A stretch of 64,000 nucleotides of DNA from Bog-756 sp963699085 (GCA_963699085.1 CAVOTH010000004.1:310001-374000), one strand, 5' to 3'. Positions 1-9,000 are shown, counted from the first letter of the stretch. Notes: generated by a model from the sequence alone, not told the origin. A program made the numbers and translations.

Positions 1-1075
1 CGGGCCAGGTGGAGTCGCCGTGGGGATAGTCGACCTCCACCATGATGTGATCGATGCCGATCCGGTGGCGGGTGTCGATGGTGGACGGGTCGTCGATGGT
101 GCAGAACCAGAAATTGCGCTGGAGCACGTCGGCCGGGTTCAGGCCGGACGGGTCGTACCCACGCCCGTAGCCCGAACGGTCGACGATGTTGTCGAGTCGG
201 TCGAGCAGCATGGCCACCCAGCCGATCCCGCCCTCGCTCATGGCGATCCGGATGTCGGGGAATCGGGCCGGCAGTCCGGACCAGAGCCACTCGGCGCAGG
301 CGGTCAGCGACATCTGCCCGAACAGCGTGGCGCCGAGGGCTACGAGCGGACCGTCGGGGGGAAGGTCGGGCATGCCCGAGGAGCCGACGTGGAGGGAGAT
401 GACCGTGTCGGTCTCCTGGCAGGCGGCCACGACCGGATCCCAGTAGCCGCTGAACAGCGAGGGCAGGCCGATCCGCTGCGGTCGCTCGGGCAAGGTCACC
501 GAACGGAACCCGCGGGCGGCATTTCGACGGATCTCGGCCGCGGCCTGGTCGGCATCGGCCAGGAAGGTGATGCCGCACGGGATGATCCGCTCGGGGTAGG
601 GCTGCCACCATGCGTCGTGGAGCCAGTCGTTCCAGGCCCGGGTCACGGCCAGACCGAGCCCGGGGTCGTCGGTCCGCGAAAACACGCTCCCCGAGAATCC
701 GGTGATCTGAGAGGGGAAATTGAGTGAGGCCCACACCCCGTTGAGGTCCATGTCGGCGATGCGGGAGTCGATGTCCCAGCAACCGCGCCGCATGTCCTCG
801 AACCGAGTCGGCTCGAGTGAGGCGTGCTCGGGCCGCCGGCCGGCCACGGCGTTCATCCCGACCTGTGAGTAGCGCTGGCCGTCGAACTCCCACACCTGAC
901 GGCCATGCCGGTCCTCCACCACCCGGGGGGCCTGGTCGGCATACCGGGCCGGGAGGCGCCCCTCGAACATGCCGGGTGGTTCGACCAGGTGGTCGTCGAC
1001 GGAGATCACGGTGGCGCGCACCTGGCGGGGCTCGGGATCAGGGAGCAGGGTGTCCGGCCGGGTGACGATGGTCAT
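1..1075 (-). CDS. Amidohydrolase (amidohydrolase_2 / ACMSD-like), 3' end outside window
   Basis: This is a metal-dependent TIM-barrel hydrolase or decarboxylase of the amidohydrolase_2 group. I translated it from the minus strand; the frame stays open from ATG at 1075 to the window edge, giving about 358 residues without the C-terminus. Near the N-terminus it carries SVDDHLVEPPGMF, the position of the first metal ligands. It later has SLHVGSSG and ends in VEVDYPHGDSTWP, where the aspartate-bearing motif of the family lies. GGAGGTGG sits four bases before the ATG. It is clearly a paralogue of the amidohydrolase at 4879-6165, sharing the VDDHxVEPP and YPHxDSTWP blocks. Such genes are common beside acyl-CoA catabolic genes in Actinobacteria. 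The substrate is unknown. Confidence 0.85.
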   Translation of the reverse strand, partial: MTIVTRPDTLLPDPEPRQVRATVISVDDHLVEPPGMFEGRLPARYADQAPRVVEDRHGRQVWEFDGQRYSQVGMNAVAGRRPEHASLEPTRFEDMRRGCWDIDSRIADMDLNGVWASLNFPSQITGFSGSVFSRTDDPGLGLAVTRAWNDWLHDAWWQPYPERIIPCGITFLADADQAAAEIRRNAARGFRSVTLPERPQRIGLPSLFSGYWDPVVAACQETDTVISLHVGSSGMPDLPPDGPLVALGATLFGQMSLTACAEWLWSGLPARFPDIRIAMSEGGIGWVAMLLDRLDNIVDRSGYGRGYDPSGLNPADVLQRNFWFCTIDDPSTIDTRHRIGIDHIMVEVDYPHGDSTWP

Positions 1076-1185
1076 GGGGCCACCTCCATGGGCCGAGTAT
1101 GCCAGGCCGATGTGAGCAGGGGCTGCGTCGGTAGACTCCGCCTGGGTGCCCCGGAACCGGGACGACGGGAGACCGAGGAGGCGAT

Positions 1186-1587
1186 GTGGCGGTTACCGGA
1201 ATGGCCAATCTGGCCGTGAAGGTGGTGGACCTCGACGGTGCCGTCGACTATTACAAAGCGGCGGGGGCTGACGTCCGCGACCGGATGGAGTGGGGCGGGG
1301 GCGAGCGGGCCGACGTCTATCTGGGCCCGGTCATGATCACGCTCTTCACCCGGGCGATCTACGAGGACGAGGTCGAGCTTCCCGCGGAGGGATTCCTCCA
1401 CCCGGCGCTGTTCACCGACGACCTCGACGCCGAACTGGAGGGGCACGTCGTGGTGTGGGGACCGGCGGTGGTCGAGGGCGCCTTCGGCACGCGGCGGATC
1501 GCCTTCGTCGAGGCTCCGGGCGGGATCAGGCTCGAGTTCATGGAGCAGATGGCACCGCCGCCGTCATCTCCGGCGGCGGGGGAGTGA
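1186..1587 (+). CDS. VOC (glyoxalase/dioxygenase) superfamily protein
   Basis: A 133-residue single-domain VOC protein; the family uses paired beta-alpha-beta-beta-beta modules to bind a metal or small ligand. The opening MANLAVKVVDLDGAVDYYKA and closing FVEAPGGIRLEFME segments are the typical first helix and last strand. The GTG start at 1186 follows GAGGAGG at good spacing; the overlapping ATG at 1184 is in another frame. A TAGACT hexamer at 1132-1137 could be a -10 element. The stop overlaps the GTG start of the flavin oxidoreductase by four bases, so the two are probably co-translated. The reaction cannot be assigned. Confidence 0.8.
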   Translation: MAVTGMANLAVKVVDLDGAVDYYKAAGADVRDRMEWGGGERADVYLGPVMITLFTRAIYEDEVELPAEGFLHPALFTDDLDAELEGHVVVWGPAVVEGAFGTRRIAFVEAPGGIRLEFMEQMAPPPSSPAAGE

Positions 1588-2516
1588 ATGAACCTCTTCG
1601 TACCGTGACACCCGACCACAACGTCCACTTCGGCCTCGGGCTCGAGACCCATGCCCACCAGGTGAACGAAATGCTGGGGCACGCCCGTCTGGCCGACGAC
1701 GCCGGTCTCGACATCGTCAGCCTCTCCGACCATCCCTACTTTGCCGAGCGCATCGACGCCTACGCCGCGCTGGGGTTCGTTCTGGGGGCGACCTCCAACA
1801 TCACCGCGGCGACGATCATGACCAATCTGCTGAGCCGCCCGGCTCCCGTGCTGTCCCGGACGGTCACCGGGTTGTCGGCTGTCTCCGGCGGTCGCTTCAT
1901 CCTCGGTATGGGCGCGGGCGGTATCTGGGACGAAATCGTCGCCCTCGGCGTCCCCCGCCTGTCCCCCGCAGCCCGGGTGCGGGCGTTGGAAGAGGCGATC
2001 ATGGTGGTGCGAGCGCTGTCCGGCGGGGGTGATCCGATCACCTTCGACGGCGAGTTCTACCAGGTCACTGAGCTGGCGCCCGCCGCCGCTCCGACTCCAC
2101 CGATCTGGATCGGATCGCTCGGCCCGAAGAACCTGGCCGTGACCGGCCGACACGCGGATGGATGGATTCCCGGACACCTCGCCGACTGGCGGAGCGCGTT
2201 GGTCGCCGGGTCGCGGCCAATCGTCGACGAGGCGGCCGCCTCGGTAGGGGAAGACCCGGCTGCCGTCGACACCATCTACAACGTATCCGGACGGATCGGG
2301 CGGGATCCGTTGCCGAACACCCGCGACGACGATGGCACCTGGATCGGTGGCGGCGTGGCTCAGTGGGTGGAGGAACTGACGTTCGCCGTGCTCGAATGCG
2401 CCGCTGCCGCCTTCATCTATCTGGTCCCTCCCGGCGAAGTCATCGATGACACGACATTGAACCTGTGGGCCAACGAGGTGGTGCCAGCCGTCCGCGAGGC
2501 AATCGCCAAGCGCTGA
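1584..2516 (+). CDS. LLM-class F420/FMN-dependent oxidoreductase
   Basis: A 310-residue luciferase-like (bacterial luciferase/F420 reductase fold) oxidoreductase. Recognisable blocks are HFGLGLETHAHQ at the N-terminus, SLSDHPYF, the RPAPVLSRTVTGLSAVSGGR substrate/cofactor region and FILGMGAGG, followed by PPIWIGSLGPKNL and GRHADGWIP. In Actinobacteria this family generally uses F420 or FMN for hydride transfer to an organic substrate. The GTG at 1584 overlaps the preceding VOC stop (GTGA), which fixes the start better than the internal GTG at 1606. It is cytoplasmic and its substrate is unknown; the context suggests catabolism of a hydrophobic compound. Confidence 0.85.
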   Translation: MNEPLRTVTPDHNVHFGLGLETHAHQVNEMLGHARLADDAGLDIVSLSDHPYFAERIDAYAALGFVLGATSNITAATIMTNLLSRPAPVLSRTVTGLSAVSGGRFILGMGAGGIWDEIVALGVPRLSPAARVRALEEAIMVVRALSGGGDPITFDGEFYQVTELAPAAAPTPPIWIGSLGPKNLAVTGRHADGWIPGHLADWRSALVAGSRPIVDEAAASVGEDPAAVDTIYNVSGRIGRDPLPNTRDDDGTWIGGGVAQWVEELTFAVLECAAAAFIYLVPPGEVIDDTTLNLWANEVVPAVREAIAKR

Positions 2517-2566
2517 GTTCGGCGGCCGGCGGACCATCCCTCCCGTGACGACAGTGCGTCGGGCGT

Positions 2567-3556
2567 TCAGCCGGTTACTTCGTCGACCAGACCCCACCCG
2601 AGCGCGGTGTCGACGCCGATCGGCTCCGGTGCGAGAGCGAGCTGGAGGGTGAGGTGACGGCCGATTCGACGGGGCAGGCTCACCGTACCGCCGGCACCGG
2701 GGATCAATCCGAGCCGGATCTCGGGTAGGGAGATCCGGGTGTCCGCAGTTGCCACCACCCGTCCGGCGAAGGAGGCCAGCTCGATCCCTGAACCGACAGC
2801 GTCCCCGTGGATGTGGACCACGGTGCGATCGCCCAGGCCGGCCAGAGCCCGGGCCGGGCTGGAGATCATCCGGACCAGATGGGCGGTGGCGGGATCCGAA
2901 CGGGAACCGAATTCGTCGAGGTCGCCCCCGCTGCAGAACGACCGTCCCGCACCTCGCAGACGCACGACCGTGACCGACGGGTCGCGTTCGGCGACGATGA
3001 GGGCCTCGACCAGTCCGTCCCGCATCGCCGAGTCCAGGGCGTTGCGGACGTGGGGGCGGTTGAGGGTGATCGCCAGCTCGTCACCGTGACGCTCGACGAG
3101 GATTGGCGGTCCGCCGCCCTCGTCTCTATGAAGTTTCGGACGGTCCGCCCGCCACTGCGCGAACTCGGGTCCCGCCTGCAACAGGCCGTACGCCGTGGAT
3201 TCGGCCACCAGACCCTCCTGGATCGACCGACCTTCGCCGGATCGCAACAGCAGCGTCAGGGTGATGGCCGCCAGCGGTCGGCTGCGGACCGTGTCGATCA
3301 CCGAGTCGAGTAGCGGATCGTCGGGCGCCACCACCAGGTCGGCCCATCGGGGCCGGCGATCGGCCGCCGAGGTGCGGGCCACCACCACGGAGGGCAGAGT
3401 GACCAGTCGACCCATGGCCTCGGCGCCCAGCCCATCGGGCAGTTCGTCGGCCTCGACGACGACGACGCTCCCCGTGGTACCGGCGAGCTGCTCATAGACA
3501 TCGCTGGTGGCAACGGCCCGCTCGAATGCAGGCCCGTCCAGCCAGGTGAGGTCCAT
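2567..3556 (-). CDS. Enoyl-CoA hydratase/isomerase family protein
   Basis: A 329-residue crotonase-family protein. The crotonase domain occupies roughly residues 130-329. It carries both catalytic glutamates expected of a hydratase: GSGIELASF (first Glu) and LPEIRLGLIPGAGG (second Glu), plus the oxyanion-hole region GRSFCSGGDLDEF. An N-terminal stretch of about 125 residues (starting MDLTWLDGPAFERAV) precedes the domain and is not part of standard crotonases. The ATG at 3556 has no Shine-Dalgarno but lies six bases after a TACCCT hexamer, so the mRNA may be leaderless. It is divergent from the CoA-transferase gene. Probably hydrates an enoyl-CoA intermediate. Confidence 0.88.
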   Translation of the reverse strand: MDLTWLDGPAFERAVATSDVYEQLAGTTGSVVVVEADELPDGLGAEAMGRLVTLPSVVVARTSAADRRPRWADLVVAPDDPLLDSVIDTVRSRPLAAITLTLLLRSGEGRSIQEGLVAESTAYGLLQAGPEFAQWRADRPKLHRDEGGGPPILVERHGDELAITLNRPHVRNALDSAMRDGLVEALIVAERDPSVTVVRLRGAGRSFCSGGDLDEFGSRSDPATAHLVRMISSPARALAGLGDRTVVHIHGDAVGSGIELASFAGRVVATADTRISLPEIRLGLIPGAGGTVSLPRRIGRHLTLQLALAPEPIGVDTALGWGLVDEVTG

Positions 3557-3562
3557 GGGCCG

Positions 3563-3572
3563 AGGGTAACGT
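3563..3572. promoter_or_regulatory. Overlapping divergent -10 elements (TACCCT minus, TAACGT plus)
   Basis: On the minus strand TACCCT (3568-3563) lies six bases before the ATG of the enoyl-CoA hydratase. On the plus strand TAACGT (3567-3572) lies nine bases before ATG 3582 of the CoA-transferase. Both match the actinobacterial TANNNT pattern and share two bases, so the two promoters could be mutually exclusive. No clear -35 boxes were seen. Confidence 0.4.
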
Positions 3573-3581
3573 GTGCCGGGC

Positions 3582-4760
3582 ATGGGTCGCAGTGGTAGGG
3601 GTGTCGAACATCGGACGGGCGCCGCCGGCTCCGCCATGGTCGAACCACCGTCGACGACCTGGTCCCGTTCCGGGCTCCGCGAGCTGACCGGGCGGGATGA
3701 CGGTCCGGGGCTCGAGCCGCCCCCGGGGTTGGTGCCTGGACTGCGCTCACTGGCCGTCGTCATCGCCCGGGACTCGGCCCGGCTCGGTCGGACGGTCGAG
3801 GTCGAGCCTCTCGGGCTCCTGGCCGCCCGAGCCCGACTCGGTGGACTGCGCCGCCGTGGACCGGTGAGCTGTGGAGGGTCCACCCGCCTGCTGCCTGCGG
3901 CTGACGGCTGGCTGGCGGTCAGCCTCGCCCGGCCTTCGGACTGGGAACTCGTGGCGGCGTGGCTCGGGACCGTCGCACCGGTGGCGCCGGAGGACTGGCT
4001 TCGGGTGGCCGCCGCCGTGCGATCGTCGAAGTTGGACGTGCTCATGGCCCGGTCGACCGGGCTCGGATTGCCGGTGGCGCAGGTGGGGGAGCGCCAGGCC
4101 CGGACCCCACTACCGGTCGGAACGACTGCCGGGATCGCCGGGGTCCCGGGTCGCCGGCTCGCCACCGGCCAGCCCCCCGCGGACATCGCCGACCTGGTGG
4201 TGGCCGACCTGAGCGCGCTGTGGGCCGGGCCTCTGGTGGGTGCCCTGCTGGTTCGGGCCGGAGCCCGGGTGGTGAAGGTCGAATCGTCCTCGCGCCCCGA
4301 CGGGGCCCGGCTCGGGACGCCGGCCCACTTCGACTCGCTCAACGCCGGTAAGGAACAGGTGGCCGTTGACCTGGCGACGCCGGCCGGGCGTCGCACGCTG
4401 CAGCGGATCGTGGATGAGGCTGACATCGTGATCACGTCGGCCCGTCCCCGGGCCATCGAGCAGCTCGGCCTCGACCCCGAGGGGTCGCTGCGGGACGGCC
4501 GGGTCCGGGTCTGGCTGTCGATCACCGGCTACGGCCGCGACCCGGGTTCGGCGGACCGGGTGGCCTTCGGGGACGACGCCGCCGCGGCCGGCGGGCTCGT
4601 CGTCCGTGACCACCGGGGCCTTTGCTTCTGCGCCGATGCCGTTGCCGACCCGCTGACCGGGTTGGCGGCGACCGCCGCCGTTTTGGGCGCCCTCGTGCAG
4701 GGGGGCGACCACCTCCTCGACGCCTCGATGTCGGACGTGGCCGGGAGCATGGTGGCCTGA
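3582..4760 (+). CDS. CaiB/BaiF (family III) CoA-transferase with apparently swapped halves
   Basis: About 392 residues. Residues from about 200 onward contain the motif that normally opens a family III CoA-transferase (DLSALWAGPLVGALLVRAGA, then VVKVES), followed by the usual VDLATPAGRRTL and ADIVITSARP blocks. The first 195 residues (SGLRELTGRDDGPGL, then DGWLAVSLARPSDWELVAAW and GLPVAQV) resemble the part that usually follows. The halves therefore look circularly permuted. It probably transfers or removes CoA on an organic acid. Alternative starts are GTG 3573 and ATG 3636; 3582 is favoured by the hexamer at 3567-3572. Confidence in the family is good, in the permutation moderate. Confidence 0.75.
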   Translation: MGRSGRGVEHRTGAAGSAMVEPPSTTWSRSGLRELTGRDDGPGLEPPPGLVPGLRSLAVVIARDSARLGRTVEVEPLGLLAARARLGGLRRRGPVSCGGSTRLLPAADGWLAVSLARPSDWELVAAWLGTVAPVAPEDWLRVAAAVRSSKLDVLMARSTGLGLPVAQVGERQARTPLPVGTTAGIAGVPGRRLATGQPPADIADLVVADLSALWAGPLVGALLVRAGARVVKVESSSRPDGARLGTPAHFDSLNAGKEQVAVDLATPAGRRTLQRIVDEADIVITSARPRAIEQLGLDPEGSLRDGRVRVWLSITGYGRDPGSADRVAFGDDAAAAGGLVVRDHRGLCFCADAVADPLTGLAATAAVLGALVQGGDHLLDASMSDVAGSMVA

Positions 4761-4878
4761 CAGTGGCTCAGTGAACCCGGCTCCGGCCCAGTCGTCGCCC
4801 GATTTATGCGACATTGGAAGGGAGGGTCTGGAAGAATCGACCTGACCACGCCCTGGGGGGCGAGAGGGAGTGCTCGCA

Positions 4879-6165
4879 ATGGAGATCAACGAGATGGTGC
4901 TGGTGAGCGTCGACGACCATGTGGTCGAGCCGCCCGACCTGTTCGCCGGCCGGCTGCCGGCCAAATATGTCGACCTGGCCCCGCAGTTCATCACCGCCGA
5001 CGACGGGACGAACTCCTGGCTCTACGAGGGCCAGGTCCTGTCCAATGTGGCCCTCAACGCCGTGGCCGGCCGGCCCCGCGAGGAGTACGGCATCGAGCCC
5101 ACCTCCTTCGACCAGCTGCGCCCGGGTTGCTACGACGTCGACGAGCGGGTCAAGGACATGGACGCCAACGGTGTGCTCGGTTCCCTGTGCTTCCCGTCCT
5201 TCCCCCAGTTCTGTGGCCAGCTCTTCGCCCGCACCGAGGACAAGGACGTGGCCCTGGCCATGATCCGGGCCTACAACGACTGGCACATCGACGAATGGTG
5301 CGGAACCCATCCCGGACGCTTCATCCCCTGTGTCCTTCCGGCCATCTGGGATCCCGAGATCATGGCCGCCGAGGTGCGCCGGACGGCGGCCAAGGGCGCC
5401 CATGCCGTCACGTTCTCGGAGAACCCGTCGAAGCTCGGCTGGCCGAGTGTGCACAGCGACCACTGGGATCCGTTCTGGCGGGCCTGCAGTGAGGAGGAGG
5501 TGGTGGTGTGCATGCACATCGGCTCGTCCTCCGAACTGGTCATCACCTCGCCGGACGCACCGATGGACTGCCTGATCACCCTGACGCCGATGAACATCGT
5601 GAAAGCGGCCACCGACCTCGTGTGGTCCCCGGTACTCCGGAAGTTCCCCGATCTGCGGGTGGCGCTGTCCGAAGGCGGGATCGGATGGATCCCGTACTTC
5701 CTCGAGCGCATCGACTACAACTACGACCGCCACCACCTCTGGACCGGTCAGGACTACGGGAACGAGCTCCCGAGCGAGGTGTTCAACCGGAACGTACTGA
5801 CCTGCTTCATCGACGACCGGTTCGGCGTGGCCAGCCGTGGCTTCCTCGAGATGGACAACGTGATGTGGGAGTGCGACTACCCCCATTCCGACTCCACGTG
5901 GCCGATCGCCCCCGAGACCCTGGCCGAGAGTCTGGACGGGGTCAGCGACCATGACGTCGACCGCATGACCCATCTGAACGCCATGCACCACTTCCACTAC
6001 GACCCGTTCACCGCCCTGGGCGGCCGCGACGCCTGCAACGTGGGGAGCCTGCGGGCCCGGGCGGCGGGGCACGACGTGTCGATCCGGTCTCAGACCCGGG
6101 CCGGTGTGGCCAAGCGGGGCACGCTCGCCACCGACCTGGCCGCGGCGGCCATGTCGAACGACTAG
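4879..6165 (+). CDS. Amidohydrolase (amidohydrolase_2 / ACMSD-like)
   Basis: A 428-residue TIM-barrel amidohydrolase. Key blocks are LVSVDDHVVEPPDLFAGRLP at the N-terminus, VVVCMHIGSSSEL mid-protein, LSEGGIGWIPYFLERIDYNY, and WECDYPHSDSTWP near residue 335, matching metal and catalytic positions of the family. The ATG at 4879 is eight bases after AGAGGGAG; the upstream in-frame GTG at 4870 is too close to that site. It is the full-length paralogue of the partial gene at 1-1075. It is followed by a CoA-transferase in the same orientation, suggesting a unit that hydrolyses or decarboxylates a ring-derived acid and then handles it as a CoA ester. The substrate is unknown. Confidence 0.88.
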   Translation: MEINEMVLVSVDDHVVEPPDLFAGRLPAKYVDLAPQFITADDGTNSWLYEGQVLSNVALNAVAGRPREEYGIEPTSFDQLRPGCYDVDERVKDMDANGVLGSLCFPSFPQFCGQLFARTEDKDVALAMIRAYNDWHIDEWCGTHPGRFIPCVLPAIWDPEIMAAEVRRTAAKGAHAVTFSENPSKLGWPSVHSDHWDPFWRACSEEEVVVCMHIGSSSELVITSPDAPMDCLITLTPMNIVKAATDLVWSPVLRKFPDLRVALSEGGIGWIPYFLERIDYNYDRHHLWTGQDYGNELPSEVFNRNVLTCFIDDRFGVASRGFLEMDNVMWECDYPHSDSTWPIAPETLAESLDGVSDHDVDRMTHLNAMHHFHYDPFTALGGRDACNVGSLRARAAGHDVSIRSQTRAGVAKRGTLATDLAAAAMSND

Positions 6166-6270
6166 TCCGGACCGTTCCGTCCGGGGGCGCCCGGGCCGTC
6201 CACACCCTCCATCGTCGGCCCATCCCGGCGATCGCCCGATCCATCGTCCGAACCAAGGAGCCACCACCCC

Positions 6271-7488
6271 ATGTCCCAAGCCCTCGCCGGAGTCCGCGTC
6301 CTCGAAGTGGCGGCCTGGACATTCGTGCCGGCCGCCGGTGCCGTTCTGGCCGACTGGGGGGCGGACGTCATCAAGGTCGAGCATCCCGAGACCGGTGATC
6401 CCCAGCGAGGCCTGGTTTCGATGGGCCTCATCCCCGGCGGCCCCGACGCCGTCAACTACATCATGGAGCAGCCCAACCGGGGCAAGCGCAGCATCGGTAT
6501 CGATATCAGCACGCCCGGGGGCCTCGAGGTCCTCTACAAGCTGGCGGAGTCCTCCGACGTGTTCGTGACCAGCTTCCTGCCCGCCGTGCGTCAGCGGCTC
6601 AAGATCGACGTGGACCACATCCGGGCGGTCAATCCGAAGATCGTGTACGCCCGGGGGTCGGGCCAGGGTCCGGTCGGCGTGGATCGCGAGCGGCCCGGCT
6701 ATGACGGCTCGGTCTACTGGGGACGGGGAGGGATCGCCAACGCCCTGACGCCGGGGGACTCCAAGTTCCCGATCGGCGGCCGGGCCGCCTTCGGCGACCT
6801 GGCCGGAGGAATGGCCATCGCCGGGGGGATCGCCGCCGGACTGGTGCAACTGGCCCGCACCGGCGAGGCGCCGGTCGTCGATGTGTCGCTGCTCGGTCTG
6901 GCCATGTGGCAGCTGTCCCCGGACATCGTCGCCTCGTTGCTCTACGGGGGCGACCCGATGCCCAAGTTCGACCGCAGCTCCTCACCCAATCCGTTGGTCG
7001 GGAGCTACCGGACCAGCGACGACCGGTTCATCACCCTGATGATGCTGCAGTCGGACCGGTACTGGTCCGAGTTCTGCACCTGCATCGATCGCACCGATCT
7101 CATCACCGACGAGCGCTTCGTCGATGCCGGTGCCCGATTCGCCAACGGTGGGGCGTGCGTGGCGGCGCTCGACGCGGAGTTCGCCTCCAAGACGTACGAG
7201 GAGTGGAAGTCGATGCTGGCCGGGCTCTCGGGAGCGTGGGCGCCGGTCCAGATGGCCAGCGAACTGGTCGATGACCCGATGGTGGAGGCCAACGGTTATC
7301 TGGCCCGGGTCGACCGGGACGACGGCAAGAGCTACGACCTGGTGGCCAACCCGGTACAGATGAACGAGACGGCCGACCACCTCCGGCCTGCGCCCGAACA
7401 CGGCCAGCACACCGAGGAGATCCTTCTGGAGCTCGGCCTCGACTGGGACGCCATCATCGCCTACAAGGAGGCCGGCGCCATTCTGTGA
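6271..7488 (+). CDS. CaiB/BaiF (family III) CoA-transferase
   Basis: A 405-residue family III CoA-transferase with normal domain order: VRVLEVAAWTFVPAAGAVLA at residues 8-27, then ADVIKVEHP, the GKRSIGIDISTPGG block, and the predicted catalytic aspartate in RPGYDGSVYW (about residue 145). C-terminal DGKSYDLVANPVQMN and HTEEILLELGLDWDAI are also typical. Members move CoA between organic acids, or act as racemases, in the cytoplasm. AAGGAG lies 11 bases before the ATG. It lies downstream of the amidohydrolase and faces a convergent P450 gene. The substrate is not deducible. Confidence 0.9.
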   Translation: MSQALAGVRVLEVAAWTFVPAAGAVLADWGADVIKVEHPETGDPQRGLVSMGLIPGGPDAVNYIMEQPNRGKRSIGIDISTPGGLEVLYKLAESSDVFVTSFLPAVRQRLKIDVDHIRAVNPKIVYARGSGQGPVGVDRERPGYDGSVYWGRGGIANALTPGDSKFPIGGRAAFGDLAGGMAIAGGIAAGLVQLARTGEAPVVDVSLLGLAMWQLSPDIVASLLYGGDPMPKFDRSSSPNPLVGSYRTSDDRFITLMMLQSDRYWSEFCTCIDRTDLITDERFVDAGARFANGGACVAALDAEFASKTYEEWKSMLAGLSGAWAPVQMASELVDDPMVEANGYLARVDRDDGKSYDLVANPVQMNETADHLRPAPEHGQHTEEILLELGLDWDAIIAYKEAGAIL

Positions 7489-7492
7489 GGGC

Positions 7493-7513
7493 GTCCGGTG
7501 ACCGTCTCCGGAC
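7493..7513. terminator. Candidate bidirectional terminator hairpin
   Basis: GTCCGG (7493-7498) and CCGGAC (7508-7513) form a 6-bp stem with a 9-base loop in the 25-base gap between the convergent CoA-transferase and P450 genes. There is no U-run, which is common in high-GC actinobacteria, so this is only a positional guess. Confidence 0.35.
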
Positions 7514-8713
7514 TCAGGCGACGGGGAAGGTCATCGGGAAGTGGTCGATCGACCGGATGCCCGATGTATAGGCCAGATCGTGGCCCTCGGCCACGGCGTA
7601 CTCGGGGATCCTCTGATGCCACTCGCGCAGTGCCACCCGGAGCTCGAGTCGAGCCAGGTGGGAGCCGAGGCAGCGGTGCACTCCGCCACCGAAGGCCAGA
7701 TGGCGGTTGGACTCGCGATCGAAGCGGACCACGTCGGCGTCGGGCAACTCGGCCTCGTCGGTATTGACGGATCCGAGCATCACCATGACCATGTCGCCTT
7801 CGCTGACCGGGCAACCGGACACCTCGGTGTCCTGGAGGGCGACCCGGACGACCCCCATCACCGGTGTCTCCCACCGCAGCAGTTCCTCGATGGCGGCCGG
7901 GATGAGCGAGGGGTCGTCGACCAGCTGTCGTCGCTGATCGGGGTGGTCGGCCAGATAGGCGAACATGCAGTCGAGTGATGCGGTGACCGTGTCGAGCCCG
8001 GCGATCAGGAAGAGGAAGCAGATGTCGAGGATGTCCTCGCGGGTCAGCCGTTGCCCATCGACGCTGGCATCGAGGAAGCGGCTGAGCAGATCGTCGCGTC
8101 GCTCGAGCTCGCGCTGGTCGAGGATCTCGTCGAAATAGGCGTAGATCGAGTCGGCCGTCTGCTTCTGGAAGGCCACGCTCTCCGGGCTCCCGAAGGCATT
8201 GCCCATCACCACATGGGGACGGATGATCCCGTCCTTCATGGCGAGGAAGAGGGGGAGCTCGGCGATGGGCAGCCCGAGGAGGTTGAGGAAGACCCGGGTC
8301 GGGAACAGGGTGGAGAACTCAGCGGAAAAGTCCACCTCGCCCCGGTCGGCGAACCGGTCGACGAGCTCGTTGACGGAAGCGGTCAGTGACTCCTCGAGCT
8401 TGGCCACCTCCCGAGGGGCGAAGATGGGGTCGAGCAGCTTGCGGTACTTCTTGTGGTCGGGCGGGTCGATCTGCAGCGGTATCAGCGGCCGGATGTTCTG
8501 CAGGTCCACCGCGTCGGCGTTGGAGGAGAACACCTCGGGGTGGCGGAAGACCTCTTCGACGTCGGACCGCATGGTCAGGGCCACACCTCGGCCTTCGACC
8601 GGGACGACCGGCATCGACTCGCGCAGCATCTTGAACATGGGTTGCGGATGGGCGGCCATCTCGGGGTCCATGGCGGCGAACGGATCCTCGGCAGGTGGCG
8701 GCGGGCTGTCCAT
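7514..8713 (-). CDS. Cytochrome P450
   Basis: A 399-residue soluble bacterial P450, of the usual length. It has the I-helix oxygen-activation segment FLIAGLDTVTASLD (AGxDT), the ExxR motif in EELLRWETP, and the heme-ligand loop FGGGVHRCLGSHLA with the cysteine near residue 348. AAGGAG lies five bases before ATG 8713, and TAGAGT on the minus strand at 8777-8782 is a plausible -10. It hydroxylates an organic substrate using electrons from a ferredoxin; the 3Fe-4S ferredoxin at 13666 is the nearest candidate donor in the window. Bacterial P450s in such acyl-CoA gene neighbourhoods often oxidise steroids or terpenes, but the substrate here is inference. Confidence 0.93.
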   Translation of the reverse strand: MDSPPPPAEDPFAAMDPEMAAHPQPMFKMLRESMPVVPVEGRGVALTMRSDVEEVFRHPEVFSSNADAVDLQNIRPLIPLQIDPPDHKKYRKLLDPIFAPREVAKLEESLTASVNELVDRFADRGEVDFSAEFSTLFPTRVFLNLLGLPIAELPLFLAMKDGIIRPHVVMGNAFGSPESVAFQKQTADSIYAYFDEILDQRELERRDDLLSRFLDASVDGQRLTREDILDICFLFLIAGLDTVTASLDCMFAYLADHPDQRRQLVDDPSLIPAAIEELLRWETPVMGVVRVALQDTEVSGCPVSEGDMVMVMLGSVNTDEAELPDADVVRFDRESNRHLAFGGGVHRCLGSHLARLELRVALREWHQRIPEYAVAEGHDLAYTSGIRSIDHFPMTFPVA

Positions 8714-9000
8714 GGGTCTCCTTGTCGATCCGTCCGGTGACCCGGACTCCGGTGCCCATCCGCCTTCGGCCTCAGAACTCTAGGTTGGATCGACACCGTT
8801 GTGCGATGAGGTCGGCGGCCGGGGACTCGGGCCTCACGGGCCCAGGGCGGCGATGTCTAGAGTGGTGCTCCGTCGACCGGAGGAGCCGGACGACCGAGGT
8901 GGTGGGCCCTGGACCAGGGGAGGACCGTGGAAGACCGTGCAGCGCGTAGGCCCGTACATCCGACTTCCGGTCGGAGGTTCCTAGTGGTGCCGGTGGACCG

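Noticed and set aside
2567..4525. Extended 652-residue version of the enoyl-CoA hydratase
   Set aside because: The first 320 residues are antisense to the CoA-transferase; homology begins near ATG 3556.
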